From Stutzerimonas stutzeri (GTDB taxonomy: Bacteria; Pseudomonadota; Gammaproteobacteria; Pseudomonadales; Pseudomonadaceae): a stretch of DNA of 64,000 bases. Of the stretch, positions 1-9,283 are shown piece after piece. The notes below the pieces were generated by a model. That model made no database searches and was not told where the DNA came from. It saw only the letters and a list, made by a program, of their open reading frames with translations. A program made the position numbers and the translations under genes. Numbering within the stretch: position 1 is the first letter of the stretch; each line of letters starts with the position of its first letter. Location of the stretch: NCBI RefSeq assembly GCF_000952685.1, contig NZ_JYHV01000024.1:1-64000 (forward strand), read 5' to 3'.

Positions 1-60
1 ACTCGAACCCCTGTTACCGCCGTGAAAGGGCGGTGTCCTAGGCCACTAGACGAAGGGGAC
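1..60 (-). tRNA. tRNA-Glu (anticodon TTC), 5' part only
   Basis: The minus strand from position 60 reads GTCCCCTTCGTCTAG, the standard bacterial tRNA-Glu acceptor and D-arm start. It is followed by the anticodon stem-loop with CTTTCAC (anticodon TTC) and a T-arm ending at the window edge. About 16 nucleotides of the 3' side (end of the T-arm, acceptor strand, CCA) lie outside the window. A strong promoter sits upstream. Confidence 0.93.
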
Positions 61-132
61 GCAGCCCGGAAACTACAGCTTTCATTCCGGCTTCCAGCGT
101 CTGCGATGTGCTTCACGCTGCAAGTGGCGCGC

Positions 133-161
133 ATTCTATGGACCCCTGGTAGGGTCGTCAA
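133..161 (-). promoter_or_regulatory. sigma-70 promoter of tRNA-Glu
   Basis: On the minus strand a TTGACG -35 box and a TAGAAT -10 box are separated by exactly 17 bases. They are followed by a GCGCGCC stretch, the GC-rich discriminator typical of stringently controlled stable-RNA promoters. The tRNA begins about 70 bases downstream. Confidence 0.8.
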
Positions 162-218
162 GCGTCATGTGAAAATTTTTTCGAGCTTGAATCTGCTGAG
201 GTGCATTGAGCTATCAGC

Positions 219-249
219 TTGACATCCAACGCTCTACACTCGCCATAAA
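219..249 (+). promoter_or_regulatory. possible sigma-70 promoter
   Basis: A perfect TTGACA hexamer (219-224) is followed by CATAAA at 244-249. The 19-base spacing is longer than ideal. It lies 25 bases before the GTG start of the next gene, so it is a plausible but weak assignment. Confidence 0.35.
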
Positions 250-273
250 ACCGCCCGAAGAGAGGTGCGTCTC

Positions 274-1041
274 GTGTCCCCAGTTCTGATTGCAGGGTTG
301 GTCATCGCTGGCCTGTTCGTACTGATAGCAATTGGCGTCATCAACCAGATCGTCGAAAAAAACAATCTGGAAAAGGCTCGCATGCGAGCCGAGCTCAGTG
401 ATCGCATGCGCCGCTGCGCCAATCTGTCCGAGAGTTTTCCAGGGCAGATGATGACACCCGCGCTCAAGCTATTGCTGGCGCGCCTGGAGCTGCATCTAGG
501 CGAACGGCTATTGCCGCTGGACAAGAAGAACGCGACCGTCAGCACTCGCATCGACGCGCTGCGCAAAGCTGTTGCCCAGGGCGAGGAGATTCCGTTACAG
601 AACGCGCCGGTGAAGGTGGTCACCGAGGCCCAGGCCAAGGAAATACGCCTGCTGCTGGAAGATCTGCACGCTCAGATAATATGGGCCAACAAACAGAATC
701 AGCTGGATTCAATAGCCGCCAAACGCTGGATTCAGCAAATCCAGCGGATGATGGTGATACTGCACGTCGAGTACTTCACCAACGTCGGTCAGCAGGCTCT
801 GCAGCAAGGCAGTGCGCACAAGGCACGCCTAGCCTTCGAACGGGGTATTCAGCACGTACGCAAGCAACCCAACCCGGCCGAGTATCAGGCCCAGCTGGCG
901 CAGCTCGAAGCGAGCTATGCGCATGCCAATAAGCTGGAGCAGACACAACTGCAACCAAACCTTGACGAACCCAGCGAGCTGACCGAAGGTTTGAAAAACC
1001 TCGAAAGCGAAGATGACTGGAAAAAGAACAACATTTACTAG
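274..1041 (+). CDS. Conserved membrane-anchored protein of unknown function
   Basis: A protein of about 255 residues that I do not recognise as a named family. An N-terminal hydrophobic segment (about residues 3-22) should anchor it in the inner membrane. The rest is hydrophilic and mostly helical with coiled-coil character and an acidic, Asn/Lys-rich tail. I prefer the GTG at 274 because GAGAGG lies 8 bases upstream. An in-frame GTG at 265 would add three residues but has no well-placed ribosome binding site. It stands alone between the tRNA-Glu promoter and the GST-like gene. Function cannot be inferred from context. Confidence 0.75.
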   Translation: MSPVLIAGLVIAGLFVLIAIGVINQIVEKNNLEKARMRAELSDRMRRCANLSESFPGQMMTPALKLLLARLELHLGERLLPLDKKNATVSTRIDALRKAVAQGEEIPLQNAPVKVVTEAQAKEIRLLLEDLHAQIIWANKQNQLDSIAAKRWIQQIQRMMVILHVEYFTNVGQQALQQGSAHKARLAFERGIQHVRKQPNPAEYQAQLAQLEASYAHANKLEQTQLQPNLDEPSELTEGLKNLESEDDWKKNNIY

Positions 1042-1164
1042 GCGTGAGCCGGGACGTGGCTTGGCAGTGATTTGAGCTGCAAGACGCACCAGCGATCTTG
1101 CGTACCTCGCCGCAATACTGACCTTCGCACCCGGCTGCCACTATCCCTGTCGCGGAGAATCTGT

Positions 1165-1848
1165 ATGTCGCTAACCGTTTTCGGTGCTCCCCTGTCGCCA
1201 TTCGTTCGCAAAGTCCGCCTTTGCCTGCTGGAGAAAGGCTTGGATTACCAGCTCGAAGTCGTCATGCCTTTCACCCCACCCGAGTGGTATCTGCAGCTCA
1301 ACCCGCTTGGCCGCATTCCGGCCATGAAGGATGGAGAGTTGTGCCTCGCCGACTCCAGCGTGATCTGCCAGTACCTTGAAGAGACCTACGAACAGACCGC
1401 GCGGCTGTACGGAAACAGCTCAGTGGAGCGCGCGCAGATTCGCTGGCTGGAGAAATATGCTGATTACGAGCTGGCGCCTCTGACCACTTTCGGAGTGTTC
1501 CGCAACCGCGTACTGAAGCCGAGCGCTGGCCATCCGTGCAATGAAGAAAGCGTGCAAATCGCACTGAACCAAAAGCTGCCACCGCACTTTGACTATCTCG
1601 AACAGCAGTTGGGCCAACGATCTTATTTTGTTGGCGATCGACTCTCGATGGCCGATATCGCCCTCACCTGCCAACTGATCAATATGGAGTATGGCGGCGA
1701 GCTGATCGATGCCAATCGCTGGCCGAAGCTGGTGGAGCACTTCGCACGGGTAAAAACGATCGCCTCAGTACAGAGCCTGCTTCCCGGCGAACAGCGAATG
1801 ACCGCCAAACTCATCGAAATGGGCAAAAAGGCGGTGCAGCCCAGCTGA
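1165..1848 (+). CDS. Glutathione S-transferase family protein
   Basis: A 227-residue protein with the two-domain GST layout: an N-terminal thioredoxin-like fold (about residues 1-78) and an all-helical C-terminal domain. The N-terminal SPFVRKVR segment, cis-Pro at about 52 (GRIPAM) and the glutathione gamma-glutamyl motif DSSVICQYLE (from about 63) are visible, as is the C-terminal N-capping box (LSMADIAL). It probably conjugates or reduces via glutathione in the cytoplasm; the substrate is unknown. The ATG at 1165 has GGAG 7 bases upstream. Reading further upstream gives a tail without GST similarity. Confidence 0.88.
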   Translation: MSLTVFGAPLSPFVRKVRLCLLEKGLDYQLEVVMPFTPPEWYLQLNPLGRIPAMKDGELCLADSSVICQYLEETYEQTARLYGNSSVERAQIRWLEKYADYELAPLTTFGVFRNRVLKPSAGHPCNEESVQIALNQKLPPHFDYLEQQLGQRSYFVGDRLSMADIALTCQLINMEYGGELIDANRWPKLVEHFARVKTIASVQSLLPGEQRMTAKLIEMGKKAVQPS

Positions 1849-2007
1849 CTCCGATGCGCGCCTGCGTGGGCAAGACCACGCGTCGCTCGGAGGCAGCGAC
1901 CTCACACAAGGCCACCGTACGGCTGTAGCGAGCGGCCCCTTCGCGGCAAATGGCTTATCGAGCCCCGGAGCGGGCTCAAGCGCACCATGCGCTGCCCTGT
2001 CGTTCCC

Positions 2008-2886
2008 TCAGAGCAGGTGGATGCCCACCCATTGCCGAGCGAACTGATAGGCACAACGACCGTTTCGATTGCCCCGTGCGGTGGCCCAGCGAATCGCGTC
2101 TTTCTCCAGCGCGTCATCCCAGCGCCAACTCAGTCCGGCCTGCTCGGCCAGCGAACCGATCCAGTGCCGCACCACGTCCAAATAGTGCTCCTGACTAAAG
2201 GGATAGAACGACAACCAAAGGCCGAAGCGATCCGACAGGGCGATCTTGTCTTCCACCGCTTCGTTGGGATGCAGTTCGCCATCGATCATTTGCCAGTTTT
2301 CATTATCGCTCTGACGCTCAGGCACGAGATGCCTGCGATTCGACGTGGCGTACAGCAGAACGTTTTCCGGCGCACGCTCCAGCGAGCCGTCCAGTACGCT
2401 TTTCAGAACGCGGTAATCGCCCTCACCCGCCTCGAATGAAAGGTCATCGCAGAACACCACGAAGTGCTGAGATTGGCTGGCGAGCTGATCGACGACTTTC
2501 GGCAGATCAGCCAGATGGTCACGCTCGATTTCGATCAGGCGCAACCCTGCTGACGCATGCTCAGCCAGCAGAGCCCGAATCAGCGAAGATTTGCCTGTCC
2601 CGCGCGCGCCCCAGAGCAGGACATGGTTCGCTGGCAAGCCGGAAACGAACTGACGGGTATTGTTCGATAGCAGCTCTCGCTGTCGATCGATACCGATCAA
2701 ATCCGCCAAATTCAGATCGAGCGACACGCTCAGCGCCTGCAGATAACCGCCCTGCCCCTCGCGGTGCCAGCGCGCCGCCAAGCTACGGCTCCAATCCACT
2801 GGCTCACGTGGCGCAGGCAGCAGGGGTTCAAGGCGCGCCATCAGTGCATCGGCGCGCTGCAGAAAGGCCTTCAGCTCGGCATCCAT
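2008..2886 (-). CDS. DUF815 family AAA+ ATPase
   Basis: A 292-residue cytoplasmic ATPase of the DUF815 family (P-loop ATPases of unknown role, common in pseudomonads). Walker A GARGTGKS is at residues 93-100 and a Walker B-like stretch HFVVFCDDLSF at about 141-151. A sensor-type YATSNRRH follows, and a C-terminal lid domain is rich in Trp and Arg. It is transcribed towards the GST gene and lies 57 bases downstream of gpx on the same strand, so it may share that transcript. The biochemical target is unknown. Confidence 0.85.
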   Translation of the reverse strand: MDAELKAFLQRADALMARLEPLLPAPREPVDWSRSLAARWHREGQGGYLQALSVSLDLNLADLIGIDRQRELLSNNTRQFVSGLPANHVLLWGARGTGKSSLIRALLAEHASAGLRLIEIERDHLADLPKVVDQLASQSQHFVVFCDDLSFEAGEGDYRVLKSVLDGSLERAPENVLLYATSNRRHLVPERQSDNENWQMIDGELHPNEAVEDKIALSDRFGLWLSFYPFSQEHYLDVVRHWIGSLAEQAGLSWRWDDALEKDAIRWATARGNRNGRCAYQFARQWVGIHLL

Positions 2887-2943
2887 TTCAACGACTCCAT
2901 TATGGGCATGCAGACACGCCTCTTCAGGCGCTGCTGCGAAGGG

Positions 2944-3426
2944 TTACAGATGAGCTTCGATGTGCGCTGTCAACGCCTCCGGCGGAGTGCGCGAAGAGAA
3001 ACGCTCAACCGAGCGTCCATCATCAGCGATCAGAAACTTGGTGAAATTCCACTTGATTGCCTTACTGCCGAGCAAGCCCGGGGCGCGCTTCTTGAGCTGC
3101 ACGAACAACGGGTGGGCCTCGCCGCCATTGACCTTAACCTTGGCAAACAGGGGAAAACTGACGCCGAAGTTGCGCCCGCAGAAAGCAGCGATCTGTTCCT
3201 CGTCATCCGGCTCCTGGTGGCCGAACTGATCACAGGGGAAGCCGAGCACCACCAAACCTTGCTGGCGATAGCGATCCCAGAGCGCCTCCAGCCCCTTGTA
3301 CTGGGGCGTGAAACCACACTTGCTGGCCGTATTGACCACCAACAACAGCTTCGCATCGAAGTCGGCAAGGGTCTTCTGCTGACCGTCAATGGTGACGCAT
3401 GGAATTTCGAACAACGGATCGCGCAT
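2944..3426 (-). CDS. Glutathione peroxidase, cysteine type
   Basis: A 160-residue peroxidase of the GPx family that reduces hydrogen and organic peroxides, in bacteria usually with thioredoxin. The catalytic cysteine is Cys37 in NTASKCGFT (Cys instead of selenocysteine). The catalytic Trp-Asn pair is seen in KWNFTKFL, and the GFPCDQF motif is present. It lies 33 bases downstream of msrB on the same strand, so the two oxidative-damage genes probably form one transcript. The gpx-msrB-aminotransferase neighbourhood matches the one I recall from P. aeruginosa. Confidence 0.93.
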   Translation of the reverse strand: MRDPLFEIPCVTIDGQQKTLADFDAKLLLVVNTASKCGFTPQYKGLEALWDRYRQQGLVVLGFPCDQFGHQEPDDEEQIAAFCGRNFGVSFPLFAKVKVNGGEAHPLFVQLKKRAPGLLGSKAIKWNFTKFLIADDGRSVERFSSRTPPEALTAHIEAHL

Positions 3427-3459
3427 GGCGGTATCTCGTGGAGGCGTTGCGAAACGCCG

Positions 3460-3858
3460 TCAGACGGCGCGCGGCTTGTGATTGAGCGAAGCAGAATTGA
3501 TGCAGTAACGCATACCGGTCGGCGCTGGGCCGTCGGGGAACACGTGACCAAGATGAGCATCGCACCGCGCGCATTTGACCTCGATACGATGCATGCCGTG
3601 GCTGAAATCATCGACGCTGGCAATCGCCGTGTCACTGACGGGCTGGAAGTAGCTCGGCCAACCACAGCCGGAATCGAATTTGGCATCCGAGTCGAACAAC
3701 GGCGCATCGCAACAGGCGCAATGATAGGTGCCGGGCGTCTTGGTATCGTTGTACTTGCCGGTGAATGGGCGCTCGGTGGCTCCCAGTCGGCAGACTTGAA
3801 ACTGCTCGTCGGAGAGCTCTTCACGCCAGATTTCAAGCGGTTTCTCAAGCTTGTCCAT
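3460..3858 (-). CDS. msrB: Peptide-methionine (R)-S-oxide reductase MsrB
   Basis: A 132-residue enzyme that reduces methionine-R-sulfoxide in proteins, using thioredoxin. Four zinc-binding cysteines form two CxxC pairs (Cys47/Cys50 and Cys96/Cys99). Cys119 in RYCIN is catalytic and Cys65 in GCGWP is the likely resolving residue. The length is normal for the family. The start is supported by AAGAGGTG about 6 bases upstream. That ribosome binding site lies in the short duplication flanking the inserted palindromic element, so the insertion separates the gene from its original upstream DNA. Confidence 0.95.
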   Translation of the reverse strand: MDKLEKPLEIWREELSDEQFQVCRLGATERPFTGKYNDTKTPGTYHCACCDAPLFDSDAKFDSGCGWPSYFQPVSDTAIASVDDFSHGMHRIEVKCARCDAHLGHVFPDGPAPTGMRYCINSASLNHKPRAV

Positions 3859-3872
3859 CGGTACACCTCTTA

Positions 3873-4109
3873 AGGGTCTGTTTCCGTTTCGTTCGCAAGC
3901 CGCGTTGCTGCAGGTAATGGTTGTTCCTTGTCAAATCCCGCAACGCGGCATGACGAAACCTGCCGCGCAACCCGAAGAGCCGGAGCCTGTTTTTGCGCGC
4001 TGCGGCGTTATTCGTCGTTCATTTGGAATAACCAAACTTCCCTCCTCATGCCTTGCCTCGCGCAAAAACAGGCTCCGGCGCGACCGCAAACGAAGCGGAA
4101 ACAGACCCT
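3873..4109. mobile_element. MITE-like palindromic element, 237 bp, with target-site duplication
   Basis: The ends are inverted repeats. AGGGTCTGTTTCCG at 3873-3886 is repeated perfectly as its reverse complement at 4096-4109, and the pairing extends to about 24 bases with two mismatches. Inside are two further stems: a 10-bp stem GCCGCGTTGC (3899-3908) with 3940-3949, and a perfect 21-bp stem 3979-3999 with 4059-4079. The element is flanked by the direct repeat CTCTTA(A) at 3867-3873 and 4110-4116, which looks like a target-site duplication. No transposase is encoded, so it is best read as a non-autonomous element. I cannot name its parent IS. Confidence 0.7.
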
Positions 4110-4116
4110 CTCTTAA

Positions 4117-4286
4117 AAAGGGCGGATCTGTACCTTTTCCGGTGGTCGGGCCGCACGTATGATGCGTTGCTCTTAGACGCCTAGTCTGGCAGCGAGGTTG
4201 CAGGCTGCCAAGGCGCCGGGGTTCATGCCAAACGCCGCCTGTCATCCACAAGCCAGGCGCGTCTTCACTTCGGGACACTCAGGATC
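4117..4286. other. Intergenic DNA right of the element, upstream of alaA
   Basis: About 170 bases lie between the right flank of the palindromic element and alaA. Before the insertion this DNA was the common upstream region of the divergent msrB and alaA genes, so the original msrB promoter probably lies here. I see no convincing operator or riboswitch. Confidence 0.5.
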
Positions 4287-5498
4287 ATGCAGGTCAGCAA
4301 ATCGAACAAGCTCGCCAATGTCTGCTACGACATCCGTGGGCCAGTGCTCAAGCACGCCAAACGCCTGGAAGAGGAAGGCCATCGCATCCTCAAGCTGAAC
4401 ATCGGCAACCCGGCGCCGTTCGGTTTCGAAGCGCCGGAGGAAATCCTTCAGGACGTGATCCGCAACCTGCCAACGGCGCAAGGTTACAGCGATTCCAAAG
4501 GCTTGTTCAGCGCCCGCAAGGCGATCATGCAGTACTACCAGCAGAAGCAGGTGGAAGGCGTGACCATCGAGGATATCTACCTCGGCAATGGCGTGTCGGA
4601 GCTGATCGTTATGTCCATGCAGGCGCTGCTCAACAACGGCGACGAGGTGCTCATTCCGGCACCCGATTACCCGCTATGGACCGCAGCAGTGAGCCTGGCG
4701 GGCGGTAAACCGGTGCACTACCTGTGCGACGAGCAAGCCAACTGGTGGCCGGATCTGGCCGACATCAAGGCCAAGATCACGCCCAATACCAAGGCGCTGG
4801 TGCTGATCAATCCGAACAACCCAACCGGGGCCGTCTATCCGCGCGAAGTACTGGAGGGCATGGTCGAACTGGCTCGTCAGCACAAGCTGGTGCTGTTCTC
4901 CGACGAGATCTACGACAAGATTCTCTACGACGATGCGGTACACGTCTGCACGGCGTCCCTGGCGCCTGACGTTCTCTGTTTGACGTTCAATGGCCTGTCC
5001 AAGTCCTACAGAATCGCCGGCTTCCGCTCCGGCTGGGTGGTGATCACAGGGCCCAAGCACAAGGCGCAGAGCTACATCGAGGGCATCGATATCCTCGCCA
5101 ACATGCGCCTGTGCGCCAACGTGCCGTCGCAACATGCCATCCAGACAGCCCTCGGCGGCTATCAGAGCATCAACGACCTGGTGCTGCCGCCGGGCCGGCT
5201 GCTCGAGCAACGCAACCGAACCTGGGAACTGCTCAACGACATTCCCGGCGTCAGCTGCGTGAAGCCGATGGGCGCGCTCTATGCCTTCCCTCGGATCGAC
5301 CCAAAGATCTGCCCGATTCACAACGATGAGAAGTTCGTGCTCGATTTGTTGCTCTCCGAGAAGCTATTGATCGTTCAGGGCACCGCCTTCAACTGGCCAT
5401 GGCCGGATCATTTCCGCGTGGTCACCCTGCCCCGGGTCGATGATCTCGAGCAGGCGATCGGTCGCATTGGCAGCTTCCTCAAAACTTACAGCCAGTAG
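4287..5498 (+). CDS. alaA: Alanine-synthesising aminotransferase AlaA
   Basis: A 403-residue fold-type I, class I/II aminotransferase, closest by eye to AlaA (YfbQ), which makes L-alanine from pyruvate and glutamate. The PLP-binding lysine is Lys239 in LSKSYRIAGFRSGW. NPNNPTGAV (about 175-183) and SDEIYD (205-210) hold the cofactor-binding Asn, Asp and Tyr. The C-terminal Arg that binds the substrate carboxylate is in HFRVVTLP. The protein is full length. A 147-codon gene follows 5 bases downstream, so both are probably co-transcribed. A related aminotransferase with another keto-acid preference cannot be excluded. Confidence 0.9.
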   Translation: MQVSKSNKLANVCYDIRGPVLKHAKRLEEEGHRILKLNIGNPAPFGFEAPEEILQDVIRNLPTAQGYSDSKGLFSARKAIMQYYQQKQVEGVTIEDIYLGNGVSELIVMSMQALLNNGDEVLIPAPDYPLWTAAVSLAGGKPVHYLCDEQANWWPDLADIKAKITPNTKALVLINPNNPTGAVYPREVLEGMVELARQHKLVLFSDEIYDKILYDDAVHVCTASLAPDVLCLTFNGLSKSYRIAGFRSGWVVITGPKHKAQSYIEGIDILANMRLCANVPSQHAIQTALGGYQSINDLVLPPGRLLEQRNRTWELLNDIPGVSCVKPMGALYAFPRIDPKICPIHNDEKFVLDLLLSEKLLIVQGTAFNWPWPDHFRVVTLPRVDDLEQAIGRIGSFLKTYSQ

Positions 5499-5503
5499 CT
5501 TCG

Positions 5504-5947
5504 ATGGATTTGCAGATCGATGACTTCTACCGGGACGCCGCGGCCGGCCTCCTGATGCTCTATCAGGCGTTCCCACGGAAGATAACCCTGTATGTAGAAG
5601 ACCTCATCGGTCACGAAGAGCCCGACGAGTTCGGCCTACCCAGCAAGCGGCATCAGAGTTGTCTGGGCGCGCTGCTGTGGCTGGCCGAAGAAGGCTATGT
5701 GCGATTCGAAAGCACTATTCAGTTTCTCGCTGTCGACCAGGCCGTGCTGACCGAAAAGGCATTCCTGTGCTTGACCCGTACGCTCGACGACACCGCGAAT
5801 GGTGTCGAATCCCTTCCCCCCAGCGTACGCCGGGTTCACTCGAGCCTGGCTTATCAGCTCCGCCAAGCACTACAAGAGGGGCATGGCGAACGGCTCGCTC
5901 AACTGACCCGCCAGCTATTCACCAGCACCCTATCCAGCCAACCCTGA
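5504..5947 (+). CDS. Conserved protein downstream of alaA, function unknown
   Basis: A 147-residue soluble, mostly helical protein without signal peptide or membrane segment. I recall an uncharacterised homologue in the same place between alaA and htpX in P. aeruginosa, but no function. It contains a GALLWLAEEGYVRFE segment resembling a winged-helix wing, so a DNA- or protein-binding role is possible but unproven. The ATG at 5504 lies 5 bases after the alaA stop, which points to translational coupling. Confidence 0.8.
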   Translation: MDLQIDDFYRDAAAGLLMLYQAFPRKITLYVEDLIGHEEPDEFGLPSKRHQSCLGALLWLAEEGYVRFESTIQFLAVDQAVLTEKAFLCLTRTLDDTANGVESLPPSVRRVHSSLAYQLRQALQEGHGERLAQLTRQLFTSTLSSQP

Positions 5948-5990
5948 GCGCATCGGCGGTACAGGCGACATAGCTTGAAATAGTCGCCCG

Positions 5991-6019
5991 GTTGAATAGC
6001 GCCGGCCCGCCCCTTATAT
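5991..6019 (+). promoter_or_regulatory. Sigma-32-like heat-shock promoter of htpX
   Basis: GTTGAAT (5991-5997) and CCCCTTATAT (6010-6019) are separated by 12 bases. They resemble the sigma-32 pattern CTTGAA / CCCCATNT, as expected for a heat-shock protease gene. The htpX start codon lies 43 bases downstream. Assigned by eye only. Confidence 0.5.
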
Positions 6020-6061
6020 AGCCTATCGTTCCTTATTGTTCCCCTTGGAGTCTGCCGCAAC

Positions 6062-6934
6062 ATGATGCGCATTTTCTTGTTCCTGGCCACTAACCTGGCT
6101 GTATTGGTCGTTGCCAGCATCACCCTGAAGCTACTCGGAGTGGATCGTTACACGGGTCAGAACTACGGCAGCCTGTTAGCATTCTGTGCCGTCTTCGGAT
6201 TCGCCGGTGCACTGATTTCGCTGTTCATCTCCAAGTGGATGGCGAAGATGAGCACGCGTACCGAGATCATCAGCCAACCCCGCACGCGCCATGAGCAATG
6301 GCTGTTGCAAACCGTCGAGCAGCTTTCCCGCGACGCCGGCATCAAAATGCCGGAAGTGGGTATTTTCCCCGCCTACGAAGCCAACGCGTTCGCCACCGGC
6401 TGGAATAAGAACGACGCACTGGTCGCCGTCAGCCAGGGATTGCTCGAGCGCTTTTCGCCGGACGAGGTCAAAGCCGTACTGGCTCATGAGATCGGTCATG
6501 TATCCAACGGCGACATGGTGACCCTGGCACTGATTCAGGGTGTGGTGAACACATTCGTCATGTTCTTCGCGCGGATCTTCGGTAGCTTCGTCGACCGTGT
6601 GATCCTGAAGAACGAAGACGGTCACGGTATCGGCTACTTCATTGCGACCATCTTTGCGGAACTGGTGCTGGGCATTCTTGCCAGCATCGTTGTCATGTGG
6701 TTCTCGCGCAAGCGTGAATTCCGTGCTGACGAAGCAGGCGCACAGCTGGCCGGCACCAGCGCGATGATCGGCGCGCTGCAGCGGCTGCGCGCGGAACAGG
6801 GCGTGCCGGTGGATATGCCGGACAGCCTCAAGGCTTTCAGCATCAACGGTGCCCTGCGTAACGGCCTGGCGGGATTGCTGATGACGCACCCGTCGCTGGA
6901 AGACCGCATCGAGGCCCTGCGCCAGCGCGGTTGA
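6062..6934 (+). CDS. htpX: Heat-shock membrane metalloprotease HtpX
   Basis: A 290-residue M48B zinc protease of the inner membrane that degrades misfolded membrane proteins alongside FtsH. The zinc motif HEIGH is at residues 142-146 and the third ligand is in the later [10 protein letters not shown]. Two N-terminal membrane helices (about 4-24 and 36-56) and two central ones (about 155-175 and 190-212) frame the catalytic domain. Two adjacent ATG codons (6062 and 6065) could serve as start. GGAG lies 12-15 bases upstream. A heat-shock-type promoter precedes it. Confidence 0.95.
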   Translation: MMRIFLFLATNLAVLVVASITLKLLGVDRYTGQNYGSLLAFCAVFGFAGALISLFISKWMAKMSTRTEIISQPRTRHEQWLLQTVEQLSRDAGIKMPEVGIFPAYEANAFATGWNKNDALVAVSQGLLERFSPDEVKAVLAHEIGHVSNGDMVTLALIQGVVNTFVMFFARIFGSFVDRVILKNEDGHGIGYFIATIFAELVLGILASIVVMWFSRKREFRADEAGAQLAGTSAMIGALQRLRAEQGVPVDMPDSLKAFSINGALRNGLAGLLMTHPSLEDRIEALRQRG

Positions 6935-6946
6935 ACGAACGGATCG

Positions 6947-6976
6947 AAAAAAACGAGGGCGGCGCCAGCCGCCCTC
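6947..6976 (-). terminator. Rho-independent terminator downstream of tpm
   Basis: A 9-bp GC stem (6955-6963 with 6968-6976) and a 4-base loop are followed on the minus strand by a run of seven T (6947-6953). It closes leftward transcription from tpm. The stem may also slow transcripts leaving htpX, but there is no T-run in that direction. Confidence 0.85.
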
Positions 6977-7020
6977 AGCCCTGGAATGCAAAAGCGACGC
7001 CCTCCTCTCAACGCTCGTAC

Positions 7021-7113
7021 TCAGCCGGTGCCGTTCCAGGAGATGCCAACCAGGCGAATATCGAATTCAGGCTCGTGAAGCACCCAAAGCTTCTGCGAAG
7101 CGTTCGAGAACAC
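7021..7113 (-). pseudogene. Short coding-like tail between tpm and its terminator
   Basis: After the tpm stop, one minus-strand frame reads as a plausible protein C-terminus rich in Trp, Phe and charged residues (… KLWVLHEPEFDIRLVGISWN …). It stops at 7021, about 45 bases before the terminator stem. A GTG at 7113 would allow only 30 residues, and the frame is closed upstream by a TGA inside tpm. It could be a remnant of a lost gene or a very small gene. I do not recognise the family. Confidence 0.25.
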
Positions 7114-7136
7114 CTCGCCAACATAGCGGGGGCGTT

Positions 7137-7802
7137 CTATTGCCGCCCGCCGAGCCGATAGCAACTTTCATCCAGGCGCGTTAGCCCGCGTTGGAGAAAC
7201 TTCCAGTTGCCGTCGTCGTCCAGCACGTTTGCCCGTTCCTGCAGCTCGAGGTTCCAATGCAAGCCAAGGGACTGCCGAACTTCGGCGTCACTCACAGCGA
7301 ATGGCGGGCCAGCCATTTGTTCCTGTTCGTAATCCAGGGTAATCAGTAAACCCTGACAGCTCGGCGCGAGGATATCCGTCAGGTGTTCGACGTAGCGCTG
7401 ACGCATGTCTGGGGGCAACGCAATCAACGCAGCACGATCGTACAGTCCCTGGCAGTCGGCCACGTCATGATGGCTTAGCGAGAAGAAATCGCCACAGCGG
7501 ATTTCCAGCGCGCCGGCGCGATAGACCTTGAACTCGCCCTGGATGCTCACCTCGGCTGCCAGCTGTTGCTCGGCGAAAAAGTCTTCGACCGCGCGCTCGC
7601 TCAGCTCGATGCCAAGCACCGCAAAGCCCTGCTCGGACAACCAGGCCATGTCGAGACTCTTGCCGCACAGCGGCACCAGCACCCGGGCACCTTCGGCCAG
7701 ATGCAAACCGGGCCAGTGGCGGCGTAGATAAGGATTGACCTCGTTCAGGTGAAAACCGATTTCGTTGCGTGCCCAGCGTCGTTTCCAGAACCCTTCATCC
7801 AT
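7137..7802 (-). CDS. tpm: Thiopurine S-methyltransferase
   Basis: A 221-residue SAM-dependent methyltransferase of the TPMT family, known in pseudomonads for methylating selenium and tellurium oxyanions and thiopurines. The SAM-binding motif I is [15 protein letters not shown] and the acidic ribose-binding strand is VLGIELSE. The tpm-specific start [10 protein letters not shown] is seen. I chose the ATG at 7802 because GAGGGG lies 7 bases upstream. The longer frame adds 20 residues without similarity. It is convergent with htpX. Confidence 0.92.
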   Translation of the reverse strand: MDEGFWKRRWARNEIGFHLNEVNPYLRRHWPGLHLAEGARVLVPLCGKSLDMAWLSEQGFAVLGIELSERAVEDFFAEQQLAAEVSIQGEFKVYRAGALEIRCGDFFSLSHHDVADCQGLYDRAALIALPPDMRQRYVEHLTDILAPSCQGLLITLDYEQEQMAGPPFAVSDAEVRQSLGLHWNLELQERANVLDDDGNWKFLQRGLTRLDESCYRLGGRQ

Positions 7803-7871
7803 ATCCAGCCCCTCATAGCGATGATGGCTGGAGCTTATCAGAGCCGCCGGTAACGATCGCATCGAAGCGAT

Positions 7872-9278
<1,407 letters not shown>

Positions 9279-9283
9279 GGGCT

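Noticed and set aside
1072-1164. N-terminal extension of the GST-like protein
   Set aside because: The ATG at 1165 has a good ribosome binding site and begins the conserved fold; the extra 31 residues show no similarity.
1921-1980. Single REP-like sequence and a GAGCCC/GGGCTC hairpin between the GST and DUF815 genes
   Set aside because: The match to Pseudomonas REP sequences is partial and there is no inverted partner or T-run.
2764-3873. 369-codon open frame antisense to gpx and msrB
   Set aside because: Covers two enzymes with intact active-site motifs on the other strand; ends inside the inserted element.
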